A DNA stretch of 64,000 bases from Streptomyces sp. XD-27 (GTDB taxonomy: Bacteria; Actinomycetota; Actinomycetes; Streptomycetales; Streptomycetaceae), in NCBI RefSeq assembly GCF_030553055.1, contig NZ_CP130713.1, positions 3,596,001 through 3,660,000 on the forward strand. The letters are read 5' to 3'. The notes below the pieces were generated by a model that made no database searches, was not told the origin of the DNA, and was given only the letters and a program-made list of their open reading frames with translations. Shown piece after piece: positions 47,092 to 54,525 of this stretch (the first letter of the stretch is position 1; each line of letters opens with the position of its first letter). The position numbers and the translations under genes were made by a program.

Positions 47092-48939
47092 ATGAGCAAC
47101 CAGCCGCAGAACCCGGACCCGTACGGGCACGAGCACGGACCGCACGAGCCCCACGAACCGCACGATCCGTACGCGTCGTACGCGCCGTATGAGGGCTACG
47201 CCCCGCAGGGCGGGCAGCAGCCCGGTGCCTGGCCCGGCTACGAGGGCCACGAGGGGTACGACGGGCAGCAGGCGTACCAGCAGCAACCGCAGCAGCCGCA
47301 GGGCCCCCAGGGGCAGTACGGGCAGCAGCAGGCCGGATACGGGGAGCCGTACCCGGACCCGTACGCGGCCGGGTACCAGGAGCCGTACGGGCAGGCGGGG
47401 CAGCAGCCCGGCCAGCAGCAGTACGGGGAGCCGTACGCGGCGCAGCAGCACCAGCCGTACCCGCACGAGCCCTACGGGTCGCAGCAGTACGGGGAACAGC
47501 CGTACGGGGAACAGCCGTACGGGCGGCCGGGCGCCGGGGACCAGCAGTACGGGCAGCCGGGGGGCAGCGAGCAGCAGTACGGGCAGCCCGGGGGCGGCGA
47601 GCAGCAGTACGGGCAGCCGCAGCCGCGCTGGGACGCGCCCGCGCAGCAGCAGGCCGCGCCCGGCTACCCGGCGGGGGCAGCTGCGTCCGGCTTCGCGGCG
47701 CAGACCGGCGGCTACGGCGCGCAGGGGCACCCCGAGCACGCCGCGGCCGGACAGCACGTGCCCGGACACGCGGCGCCCCGGCAGCCCGCGTCCGGCCCCG
47801 CCGCGGCGGGTCAGCACGGTTCCGGACATGCCGCGGCCGGACAGCACGCACCCGGACACGGGACGCCCGGACAGCACTCACCCGGACACGCGGCACCCGG
47901 GCAACACGCACCTGGGCACGCGGCGCCCGGACAGCACGCCCCCGCGCAGCAGATGCCTGGACACGCGACCGCCGCACAGCACGTGCCCGGACACGCGACC
48001 GCCGGACAGCCTGCGGCCGGGCCGCCCGGCCGGCACCCGCAGCGCGCGGCGGCCACCGCGACCCTCACCGAGCCGACGCCGACGTCGGCGCGGGCGGCCG
48101 GAGCCGGGGCCTCGGGCGCACCCGCGTCCCAGACCGCCCGGACCCCATCCGTGCCCGCGCCCGCGAGGCCGATGACCGCCGCCCAGCGGGCGCGCGCCGA
48201 GGGCCGGTCGCCGATCATCGACCCCGGGATGACGCCCGCGCTGCTCACGGCGGCCATCGCCGGGCTGCTGGCCGCCACCGCGCCGCTGCCCCGTCCCGCG
48301 ACCGCCGCCGTCGTGGCGCTGCTGCAGGCCGTGACCGCCGCGGGCTGGTTCCGGCTGAACGGCATGTGGCCCGCCCGGCAGGGCATCATGCTCGCCTTCG
48401 CGGGCGGCCTGGCCGCCGACGCCGGGCTGCTGGCGACCGACCGTGAGGACGCCCCGACGGTCGTCATCGGCACGCTCGGTGTCTGGCTGCTGCTCGTCCT
48501 CGTCCTCCAACTGCGCAACCGCAGTACGCCCGACGAGCGCCTGTACAGCCTCACCGCCACCACCGCCTCGACCGCCGTCACGGTCATCGCGGCCGGTCAT
48601 CTGGCCGCGGTCGCCGAGTCCTCCGACGCCGTCGTCGTGGGCGGCGCCGCCGTCGCCGCCGCCGCGCTCGCCCGCGCGCTGCCGCTGCCCACCGCCGTGT
48701 CGGTGGTCGTCGCCCTGCTCGCGGCCGCGGGCGCCGGGCTGGCGGCCGGGCATCTGACGGACACCGCCACCACGGGCGCCGCCGGGCTGGGCGCGGCGGC
48801 CGGGGTGTGCGCGCTGATCGGGCTGCGGGTGGCCGCGTACGACTACCCGTCGCGCTTCGTGCACATGACCGCGGGCGTCGCCCTCCCCCTCGCGGCGGCC
48901 GCCCCCGCCGTCTACCTGATCGGCCGAGCGATCGCGTAG
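47092..48939 (+). CDS. Q/G/Y/H-rich repetitive N-terminus fused to a polytopic membrane domain
   Basis: A 615-aa protein. The first 330 residues are repetitive and polar: EQQYGQPGG-type and QPYGEQPYG units, then PGHAAPGQHAPGH-type units of about 8-10 residues. The next 45 residues are basic and Ala-rich (MTAAQRARAEGRSPIIDPGM). The C-terminal 240 residues have about seven to eight hydrophobic segments (LLTAAIAGLLAATAPLPRPA to LPLAAAAPAVYLIGRAIA) with no clear catalytic motif. It sits 10 nt behind the MoaD-like gene. The function is unknown; a structural or assembly role is only a guess. Confidence 0.7.
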   Translation: MSNQPQNPDPYGHEHGPHEPHEPHDPYASYAPYEGYAPQGGQQPGAWPGYEGHEGYDGQQAYQQQPQQPQGPQGQYGQQQAGYGEPYPDPYAAGYQEPYGQAGQQPGQQQYGEPYAAQQHQPYPHEPYGSQQYGEQPYGEQPYGRPGAGDQQYGQPGGSEQQYGQPGGGEQQYGQPQPRWDAPAQQQAAPGYPAGAAASGFAAQTGGYGAQGHPEHAAAGQHVPGHAAPRQPASGPAAAGQHGSGHAAAGQHAPGHGTPGQHSPGHAAPGQHAPGHAAPGQHAPAQQMPGHATAAQHVPGHATAGQPAAGPPGRHPQRAAATATLTEPTPTSARAAGAGASGAPASQTARTPSVPAPARPMTAAQRARAEGRSPIIDPGMTPALLTAAIAGLLAATAPLPRPATAAVVALLQAVTAAGWFRLNGMWPARQGIMLAFAGGLAADAGLLATDREDAPTVVIGTLGVWLLLVLVLQLRNRSTPDERLYSLTATTASTAVTVIAAGHLAAVAESSDAVVVGGAAVAAAALARALPLPTAVSVVVALLAAAGAGLAAGHLTDTATTGAAGLGAAAGVCALIGLRVAAYDYPSRFVHMTAGVALPLAAAAPAVYLIGRAIA

Positions 48940-48945
48940 GCCGCT

Positions 48946-48995
48946 GGGCTCCGCCCCCAGGCCACCGGCGACCCGGGGCCCTGGGGGCGGAGCCC
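48946..48995 (+). terminator. Terminator after the repetitive membrane protein
   Basis: A perfect 16-bp stem (48946-48961 with 48980-48995) and 18-nt loop beginning 6 nt after the stop codon. Confidence 0.8.
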
Positions 48996-49095
48996 GTGGC
49001 GCTCATCGGGAACAGCGGGAACCGCAGGCGGGGGAAAGCCGTTCGTTAGGCTCGCAGCGACAGGCAAACGCCTGACCGAGGAGTGGGGGACGAAC

Positions 49096-49950
49096 GTGAC
49101 CGAGCCGACGCACACCACGAACGCCGCGTACCCGGCGGACCCGCCCTACCCGTCGGCGGCCGCCGACGCGCACCGGCAGCCCGCGTACCAGGAACCGGCG
49201 TACCAGGAACCCGCGCATCCGGAACCCGCGCGGCGGGCACCGAGGAGGCGGCGGGGGCGCGGGCTGCGGATCACGCTGATCATCCTCGTGGTCCTCGGTG
49301 GCCTGGGCGTCGCGGCCGACCGGTTCGCGGTCGGCTACGCGGAGGACGAGGCCGCCGAGAAGATCAAGAGCCATCAGGGGCTCTCGATCACCCCCGAGGT
49401 CTCGATCAAGGGCTTCCCCTTCCTGACCCAGGCGCTGAACAAGGAGCTGGACGAGGTCGAGGTGGGCCTCGACGGGATATCGGCCACCACCGACGACGGG
49501 CGCGAGGTCACGATCACCGAGCTGACCGCCACGCTGCACCAGGTGAAGATCTCCAGTGACTTCTCCTCCGCCACCGCCGACCGCGCCTCCGGCCAGGCGC
49601 ACATCAGCTACGCGGACCTGTCCAAGGCCGCGGGCGACGGCCTCCAGGTGAGCTACGCGGGCAAGGCCGGAGCGGACGCCAACCGGGTCAAGATCACCGG
49701 CAGCTACCTGGGCCTCAGCCTGAGCGCGGACGGCACGATCTCCGTGGTGAACGGCGACACGATCCGGCTGCGCATCGGCGCCACCCCGGAAGGCGTACCC
49801 GCGCGGCTCGGGGACAGGATCCGGGAGAAGACCGACAAGGACTGGAAGATCGACGACCTGCCGGGCGGGCTGCGGCTGGAGAAGCTGGAGACCACCGAGG
49901 ACGGCATCGACCTGTCGGTGACGGGCAACTCGGTGAACCTGGCCGGCTGA
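49096..49950 (+). CDS. DUF2993 (LmeA-like) membrane-anchored protein, short form
   Basis: A 284-aa paralogue of the protein at 34131: a cytoplasmic head of about 50 residues with repeated QEPAYQEPAHPEP units, RRAPRRRRGRGLRI, then one transmembrane helix (about 56-74) and the external domain AEDEAAEKIKSHQGLSITPEVSIKGFPFLTQALNKELDEVEVGLDGI. It shares the GFPFLTQ-L and LDEV-type core. GAGGAGTGGGGGAC lies before the GTG start. Probably a lipid- or polyprenyl-binding envelope protein. Confidence 0.85.
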   Translation: MTEPTHTTNAAYPADPPYPSAAADAHRQPAYQEPAYQEPAHPEPARRAPRRRRGRGLRITLIILVVLGGLGVAADRFAVGYAEDEAAEKIKSHQGLSITPEVSIKGFPFLTQALNKELDEVEVGLDGISATTDDGREVTITELTATLHQVKISSDFSSATADRASGQAHISYADLSKAAGDGLQVSYAGKAGADANRVKITGSYLGLSLSADGTISVVNGDTIRLRIGATPEGVPARLGDRIREKTDKDWKIDDLPGGLRLEKLETTEDGIDLSVTGNSVNLAG

Positions 49951-50073
49951 CCGCCAAAACGGTTCAATGTCCAATCACTGAGACGGCCGCGTCCGTACCG
50001 CAGATCACCGCCGCGGTACGGGCCGACGGCCTCGCTCCGAGGCGCCCGAAGCAGGCCCCGCGTATCACTATTC

Positions 50074-50087
50074 AGACGATTACGTCT
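50074..50087. promoter_or_regulatory. Small inverted repeat AGACG-ATTA-CGTCT upstream of the cysteine leader
   Basis: The arms are 5 bp, inside an AT-rich block (50061-50095) 55-70 bp before the leader start, compatible with an operator of the sulfur genes. Confidence 0.3.
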
Positions 50088-50104
50088 CATCATCCGACAC
50101 GCCG

Positions 50105-50134
50105 GTGACACGCCCGTCCGTCCGTCCCTACCAT
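50105..50134 (+). promoter_or_regulatory. Promoter for the leaderless cysteine leader peptide
   Basis: GTGACA (50105-50110), an 18-bp spacer and TACCAT (50129-50134) lie ahead of the ATG at 50142, placing the transcription start at or within a base of that ATG. The leader is therefore probably translated from a leaderless mRNA. Confidence 0.6.
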
Positions 50135-50141
50135 CGCCCCC

Positions 50142-50249
50142 ATGCAGAGCTCGATTAGCGGTCTCCGTCCGCGGGGACAGGCGGACCTCACAAAGCGGCG
50201 GGCAGTCGACCTGTGCCGTGTCGCCGCCATGCTCTGTCGCACCGTCTGA
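50142..50249 (+). CDS. 35-residue cysteine leader peptide (attenuator type)
   Basis: A short ORF ahead of the sulfurtransferase gene, ending ...KRRAVDLCRVAAMLCRTV with Cys25 and Cys32. The DLCRVAAxLCR end belongs to the family of actinobacterial leader peptides found upstream of sulfur-metabolism genes. Such cysteine-codon uORFs in mycobacteria act in cysteine attenuation. The 140-nt gap to the sulfurtransferase start contains CCTCCG at 50273-50278, exactly complementary to the CGGAGG of its ribosome-binding site (50377-50382), so ribosome stalling on scarce Cys-tRNA could free the RBS. No other function is expected for the peptide. Confidence 0.8.
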   Translation: MQSSISGLRPRGQADLTKRRAVDLCRVAAMLCRTV

Positions 50250-50272
50250 CCGGGTGAGCGCCGCCCGCTCCC

Positions 50273-50382
50273 CCTCCGCCCGAAATGGGCATCCCTTCTC
50301 TCGTACAGCGCCACGCGCCTCCCCGCGCCGCGCCGTCCCCGCGTACCCGCACACCCCCGTACCGCCGCAACTGCCCCGGAGG
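50273..50382 (+). promoter_or_regulatory. Anti-Shine-Dalgarno pairing for the sulfurtransferase gene
   Basis: 50273-50278 (CCTCCG) is complementary to 50377-50382 (CGGAGG), the RBS core. It lies 24 nt after the leader stop codon. The pairing is an inference from sequence, and other C-rich stretches (for example near 50324) could compete. Confidence 0.4.
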
Positions 50383-50389
50383 AGAGAAC

Positions 50390-51229
50390 ATGAGCCGCAG
50401 TGACGTCCTGGTGGACGCCGACTGGGTCGAGGCCCGCATCGACGACCCCAAGGTGGTCATCGTCGAGGTCGACGAGGACACCTCGGCCTACGAGAAGAAC
50501 CACATCAAGAACGCCGTCCGGATCGACTGGAAGCAGGACCTCCAGGACCCGGTGCGCCGTGACTTCGTCGACCAGGCCGGGTTCGAGAAGCTGCTGTCCG
50601 AGAAGGGCATCGCCAACGACCACACGGTCGTCCTGTACGGCGGCAACAACAACTGGTTCGCGTCCTACGCCTACTGGTACTTCAAGCTCTACGGCCACCA
50701 GGACGTCAAGCTCCTCGACGGCGGCCGCAAGAAGTGGGAGCTGGACTCGCGCGACCTGGTCGCCGAGGTCCCCACCCGCCCGGCGACGGAGTACAAGGCC
50801 AAGGCCCAGGACACCTCGATCCGCGCCTTCCGCGACGACGTCGTGGCCGCGATCGGCTCGCTGAACCTGGTCGACGTGCGCTCCCCCGACGAGTTCTCCG
50901 GCAAGCTGCTCGCCCCCGCCCACCTGCCGCAGGAGCAGTCGCAGCGTCCGGGCCACGTGCCGTCCGCCCGGAACATCCCGTGGTCGAAGTCGGCCAACGA
51001 CGACGGCACGTTCAAGTCCGACGAGGAGCTCAAGGAGCTGTACGAGGGCGAGGGCGTGGACCTGGCGAAGGACACCATCGCCTACTGCCGCATCGGTGAG
51101 CGCTCCGCGCACACCTGGTTCGTCCTGCACGAGCTGCTCGGCCAGACCAACGTCAAGAACTACGACGGCTCGTGGACCGAGTACGGCTCGCTCGTCGGCG
51201 TGCCGATCGAGCTCGGCGCCAACAACTGA
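50390..51229 (+). CDS. cysA: Thiosulfate sulfurtransferase (rhodanese, CysA type)
   Basis: A 279-aa protein with two rhodanese domains. The N-terminal inactive one contains DVLVDADWVEARIDDPKVVIVEVDED, and the C-terminal one carries the catalytic Cys233 in AYCRIGERSAHTWF. It transfers sulfur from thiosulfate to cyanide or cellular acceptors. It matches mycobacterial CysA2/CysA3-type proteins, as the SseC-like gene behind it also suggests. GGAGGAG lies just before the ATG at 50390; the ATG at 50285 has no ribosome-binding site. Probably controlled by the Cys leader. Confidence 0.95.
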   Translation: MSRSDVLVDADWVEARIDDPKVVIVEVDEDTSAYEKNHIKNAVRIDWKQDLQDPVRRDFVDQAGFEKLLSEKGIANDHTVVLYGGNNNWFASYAYWYFKLYGHQDVKLLDGGRKKWELDSRDLVAEVPTRPATEYKAKAQDTSIRAFRDDVVAAIGSLNLVDVRSPDEFSGKLLAPAHLPQEQSQRPGHVPSARNIPWSKSANDDGTFKSDEELKELYEGEGVDLAKDTIAYCRIGERSAHTWFVLHELLGQTNVKNYDGSWTEYGSLVGVPIELGANN

Positions 51230-51264
51230 CCTCCCCGCCTCCCGGAACGTAAGGAAAGACACCC

Positions 51265-51552
51265 ATGTGTGGAGCAAAGGCCGGCGGCCCCGACGCGTCG
51301 ACCATCAAGTCCGGTGAGACCACGATCCAGGGCTCGGTGACCCGCGACGGCCAGCCCGTCACCGGTTACGTGCGCCTGCTGGACAGCACCGGCGAGTTCA
51401 CCGCCGAGGTCCCCACCTCGGCGACGGGCCAGTTCCGCTTCTACGCCGCCGAGGGCACCTGGACGCTGCGCGCCCTGGTGCCGGGCGCGACCGCGGACCG
51501 CACCGTTATCGCCCAGAAGGGCGGACTGGCGGAGGTCGCCATCGCCGTCTGA
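51265..51552 (+). CDS. sseC: DUF1416/SseC-like sulfur-metabolism protein
   Basis: A 95-aa protein, start MCGAKAGGPDAS, then a beta-rich domain (GETTIQGSVTRDGQPVTGYVRLLDSTGEFTAEVPTSATGQFRFY) of the DUF1416 family. In mycobacteria the gene sits with cysA2/A3 as sseC, and the same pairing holds here (36 nt apart, same strand). The N-terminal Cys is conserved in the family. The exact reaction is unknown. Confidence 0.88.
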   Translation: MCGAKAGGPDASTIKSGETTIQGSVTRDGQPVTGYVRLLDSTGEFTAEVPTSATGQFRFYAAEGTWTLRALVPGATADRTVIAQKGGLAEVAIAV

Positions 51553-51572
51553 GCCGCAACCCGGCTCACGGG

Positions 51573-51623
51573 CCGAGAGCCGCATCCCTGGGTTGGACGC
51601 CCTCTGCGGGATGCGGCTCTCGG
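51573..51623 (+). terminator. Terminator after the sseC-like gene
   Basis: A perfect 16-bp stem (51573-51588 with 51608-51623) around a 19-nt loop, 21 nt beyond the sseC-like stop. Confidence 0.8.
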
Positions 51624-51673
51624 TCGTTGCGGGCGCGGTTACGGGGAGCGGCCTTCGGTCGTACGCTGAAAGC

Positions 51674-51922
51674 GTGTACGCGCGACGGCGCCGTGCTTAC
51701 TTCGTCCTGATGGGCGCGTGTCTGACGCTGTTCATCACGGCGTGGGCCGTCGTGCGCCTGTGGTCCGTGCCGGTGGCGGTCGCGATGTGCGTCGTCGCCA
51801 TGGCCATCCCGCCGTTCGCCGCGATCATCGCGAACCGCAGAGGGCCGGACGACCGGTGGTGGGACGAGACGGGCGACCGGCAGTCGGACGAGTGGTGGCG
51901 CGAGCTGGACCGCCGGAGCTGA
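51674..51922 (+). CDS. DUF3099 small membrane protein
   Basis: An 82-aa protein with a basic start (VYARRRRAYFVLMG), two transmembrane helices (about 9-30 and 34-54) and an acidic, Trp-rich tail (DDRWWDETGDRQSDEWWRELDRRS). This is the usual DUF3099 layout of actinobacteria. The GTG at 51674 is preceded 6 nt away by TACGCT, a likely -10, so it is probably leaderless; an ORF running 27 codons upstream crosses the terminator and is not believable. Confidence 0.78.
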   Translation: MYARRRRAYFVLMGACLTLFITAWAVVRLWSVPVAVAMCVVAMAIPPFAAIIANRRGPDDRWWDETGDRQSDEWWRELDRRS

Positions 51923-51985
51923 GTCGCGGGCGAAGCCCGGTACGGCGCTCGGTACCCGCAGACGGCGCTCGGTACCCGTAGACGC

Positions 51986-52351
51986 TCAGTACACGAGCGC
52001 CTGCACGCCGTCCGGCATGATCTCGCTGACGAAGACCTGCATCCCCGCGATCCGCGCGCCCTTGATGAGGTCCTTCTCCTCGATCCCGCGCCGGGCCGCG
52101 CACTGCGAACACACCGTGATCGTCCCGCCGCCCACCAGGATGCCGTCGATCAGATCCGGCAGCGGCGCCGCGTGCGGCAGCTCGAACTCCGCCGCCCGCC
52201 CCGGCAGGGCGAACCACGTCGACTCCCCGGTCAGATACAGCGAGACCTCGACCCCGCTGGCCGCGGCCACCGCCGCCGCCGTGAACCCCTGCGAGCACCG
52301 CTCCGGCGCGTCCGCGCCCGCGGTCACCTTGATCACCAGCTTCTTGGCCAT
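51986..52351 (-). CDS. DsrE-family protein
   Basis: A 121-aa alpha/beta protein. MAKKLVIKVTAGADAPERCSQGFTAAAVAAASGVEVSLYLTGEST is the DsrE pattern. TVCSQCAARRGI holds a Cys pair (near 80-83) at the usual DsrE sulfur-carrier region, and GARIAGMQVFVSEIMPDGVQALVY closes the domain. The family carries persulfide sulfur or acts in redox; nearby sulfurtransferase genes fit this. It is divergent from the small membrane peptide gene. Confidence 0.85.
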   Translation of the reverse strand: MAKKLVIKVTAGADAPERCSQGFTAAAVAAASGVEVSLYLTGESTWFALPGRAAEFELPHAAPLPDLIDGILVGGGTITVCSQCAARRGIEEKDLIKGARIAGMQVFVSEIMPDGVQALVY

Positions 52352-52432
52352 GGCCCCAGCCTAGGTGAGGCGGCATCGCGGACTAGACTGGCGGCGATCC
52401 GTAATACCTCACTCCGTCCGAGGAGCGCGCTC

Positions 52433-52534
52433 GTGCTTGAGGCAGTCTTCACCACCCTGATGATCCTGGTCGCGGTAGGCACGCTCGGCTTCGTCGGGCT
52501 GACCTGGAAGAAGCTGTACCAGGGCCAGCGCTGA
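52433..52534 (+). CDS. 33-residue single-pass membrane peptide
   Basis: A GTG behind GAGGAGCG opens VLEAVFTTLMILVAVGTLGF, then VGLTWKKLYQGQR, one hydrophobic helix of about 20 residues with a basic C-terminus and no signal-peptide cleavage site. The ribosome-binding site, clean stop and Streptomyces-like codons support it. TAGACT near 52383 may be its -10. It resembles other small actinobacterial membrane proteins but I recognise no family. The next gene starts 37 nt downstream. Confidence 0.7.
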   Translation: MLEAVFTTLMILVAVGTLGFVGLTWKKLYQGQR

Positions 52535-52571
52535 CCGCTCCCTTCCGCTCACTAGCAGAACGCCTGATTCC

Positions 52572-53144
52572 ATGATCGAGATCCCGTCCGACCTCCACCC
52601 GGACCTCGTGCCCCTCGCCTTCCTCCTCGGCAACTGGACGGGTGCGGGCGTCGCCGACTTCCCGGGCTCGAAGAAGTGCAACTTCGGGCAGGAAGTGACC
52701 TTCAGCCACGACGGCCGGGACTTCCTGGAGTACGTCTCGCGCAGCTGGGTGCTGGACGCGGAGGGCAAGCAGGTCGAGCCGCTGGAGACCGAGTCCGGCT
52801 ACTGGCGGATCGACAAGGACCGCAAGGTCGAGATCGTGATGATCCGCGACCAGGGCGTCGTCGAGGTCTGGTACGGCGAGCTGGCGGCGCAGAAGCCCCA
52901 GATCGACCTGGTCACCGACGCCGTCGCGCGCACCGCCGCCTCCGGCCCGTACTCCGGCGGCAAGCGGCTGTACGGCTACGTCAAGGGGGACCTGATGTGG
53001 GTCGGCGAGAAGGCCACCCCCGAGGTGCCGCTGCGCCCCTACATGTCGGCGCACCTGAAGAAGTCCGTCACGCCCGAGCAGGTCGCGGCCTGGGCCAAGG
53101 ACCTGGGTGACCTGCCGGACGACGGCATCGCCTTCTTCCGCTGA
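52572..53144 (+). CDS. Nitrobindin-like heme-binding beta-barrel (FABP-family) protein
   Basis: A 190-aa all-beta protein. LGNWTGAGVADFPG is the Gly-x-Trp-x-Gly-x-Gly nitrobindin motif; SGYWRIDKDRKVEIVMIRDQGVVEVWYG and RLYGYVKGDLMWVGEK are the next strands. A His near the C-terminus (SAHLKKSVTPEQ) is in the position expected for the axial heme ligand. Nitrobindins bind ferric heme and can scavenge nitric oxide or peroxynitrite. It ends just before the cobalamin riboswitch. Confidence 0.88.
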   Translation: MIEIPSDLHPDLVPLAFLLGNWTGAGVADFPGSKKCNFGQEVTFSHDGRDFLEYVSRSWVLDAEGKQVEPLETESGYWRIDKDRKVEIVMIRDQGVVEVWYGELAAQKPQIDLVTDAVARTAASGPYSGGKRLYGYVKGDLMWVGEKATPEVPLRPYMSAHLKKSVTPEQVAAWAKDLGDLPDDGIAFFR

Positions 53145-53149
53145 CCTTC

Positions 53150-53290
53150 GGCTCTTCTGCTTCACGTCTTCTGCTTCACACCCGCCCCCGCGGGGGAAGT
53201 CCGGTCGAAGTCCGGCGCTGACCCGCAACAGTAGGCGGCCCCAGTGGGTCGCAAGCCTGATCACCCGCGGCGGCGGCAGCTCCTGACAAC
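53150..53290 (+). ncRNA. Cobalamin (B12) riboswitch
   Basis: The core from 53192 reads GGGGAAGTCCGGTCGAAGTC, then CGGCGCTGACCCGCAACAGT, the hallmark sequence of the AdoCbl riboswitch (P3-P6 with CCCGCAAC). It is followed at 53253 by a B12-box-like AAGCCTGATCACCCGCGG. The downstream genes are a FecCD-type permease, an ATPase and a binding lipoprotein, so the transporter should take up B12 and be shut off by it. The exact 5' limit is estimated. Confidence 0.88.
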
Positions 53291-53388
53291 TCGCCGTGGA
53301 CTGCGAGGGGACCGCCACCGGCATCGAGTGCCCGGGCCGCGCCTCCTTTCTCCGTACGGACGCGGCCCGAGGTGAAAGCGACCCGCCC

Positions 53389-54525
53389 GTGGCGAGCCCC
53401 ACCGACACCGCGGACCCGCGCCCACGGACCGTCGACGCGGACCCGCGCGCACAGGCCGCCTCGGACCCGCGCCCACGCGCCGGCGCGCCCCGCCGGGTCC
53501 CGTTGCCGCCGCTGGTCGGCGCGCTCACCGCCGCGCTCGTGGTCTCCCTCGTCTGCGGCGTGGGCCTCGGCGCCGCCGGGCTGTCCTGGTCCGAGGTGCT
53601 GCGCATGCTGCGCGCCGGGCTGACCGGGGGCACCATCGGCCGGGACGAACTCTCCGCGTACACCATCGTGTGGGAGCTGCGCTTCCCGCGCGCCGTCCTG
53701 GCCGCCGTCGTCGGGGCCGGGCTCGCGGCCATCGGCGTGGCGGTCCAGGCGATGGTGCGCAACGCGCTCGCCGACCCGTTCGTGCTGGGCATCTCCTCGG
53801 GCGCGGCGATCGGCGCCAACGCCGTGCTGCTCTTCGGCGCCCTCGCGAGCCTGGGTGTCTGGGCGCTGTCGCTGTCCGCGTTCGTCTCGGCGCTGGCGTC
53901 GATGGCCCTGGTGTACGCGGCGGCCCGCACGCCGCAGGGGCTGACCCCGCTGCGCCTGGTGCTGACCGGTTCGGCCATGTACTACGGCTTCTCGGCGATC
54001 ACCACGCTGATGGTCTTCTCCGCCGACCGGGGCGATGCCGCCCGCTCCGCGATGATGTGGCTGCTCGGCAGCCTGAGCGGCGCGAGCTGGGCGGCGGTGC
54101 CGATCGCGGCCGCCGCGGTGGCCGCGGCCCTGGGCTATCTCGCGCTCTCCGCCGGCCGTCTCAACGCGCTCGCCATGGGCGACGAGACCGCCACCGCGCT
54201 CGGCGTGGACGCGGCCCGGCTGCGGACCGAGCTGTTCGTGGTGACCGCCGCCGTCACCGGCGCGGTGGTCGCGGTCAGCGGCGCGATCGGGTTCGTCGGG
54301 CTGATGGTGCCGCATCTGGCGCGGATGCTGGTCGGCGCCGACCACCGCCGGGTACTGGCCGTCGCGCCGCTGCTCGGCGCGGTGCTGCTGGTGTGGGTGG
54401 ACATCCTGTCCCGGGTGCTGCTGCCGCCGATCGAACTGCCCCTCGGGGTCATCACGGCCGTCATCGGGGTGCCCTGCTTCGTCCTGCTGATGCGCCGCCG
54501 CGGCTACAGCTTCGGAGGCGCGTGA
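53389..54525 (+). CDS. FecCD-type ABC permease, probable vitamin B12 importer (BtuC-like)
   Basis: A 378-aa inner-membrane permease with about 9-10 transmembrane segments after a Pro/Asp/Arg-rich N-terminus. Family motifs include RFPRAVLAAVVGAGLAAIGVAVQAMVRNALADP, VLGISSGAAIGAN and GFVGLMVPHLARMLVGADHRRVL (Arg and Gly of the ATPase coupling helix). FecCD proteins carry siderophores or cobamides; the upstream B12 riboswitch favours cobamide. The start is the GTG at 53389 behind a GAGGTGA (12 nt). Its stop overlaps the next ATG by one base. Confidence 0.9.
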   Translation: MASPTDTADPRPRTVDADPRAQAASDPRPRAGAPRRVPLPPLVGALTAALVVSLVCGVGLGAAGLSWSEVLRMLRAGLTGGTIGRDELSAYTIVWELRFPRAVLAAVVGAGLAAIGVAVQAMVRNALADPFVLGISSGAAIGANAVLLFGALASLGVWALSLSAFVSALASMALVYAAARTPQGLTPLRLVLTGSAMYYGFSAITTLMVFSADRGDAARSAMMWLLGSLSGASWAAVPIAAAAVAAALGYLALSAGRLNALAMGDETATALGVDAARLRTELFVVTAAVTGAVVAVSGAIGFVGLMVPHLARMLVGADHRRVLAVAPLLGAVLLVWVDILSRVLLPPIELPLGVITAVIGVPCFVLLMRRRGYSFGGA

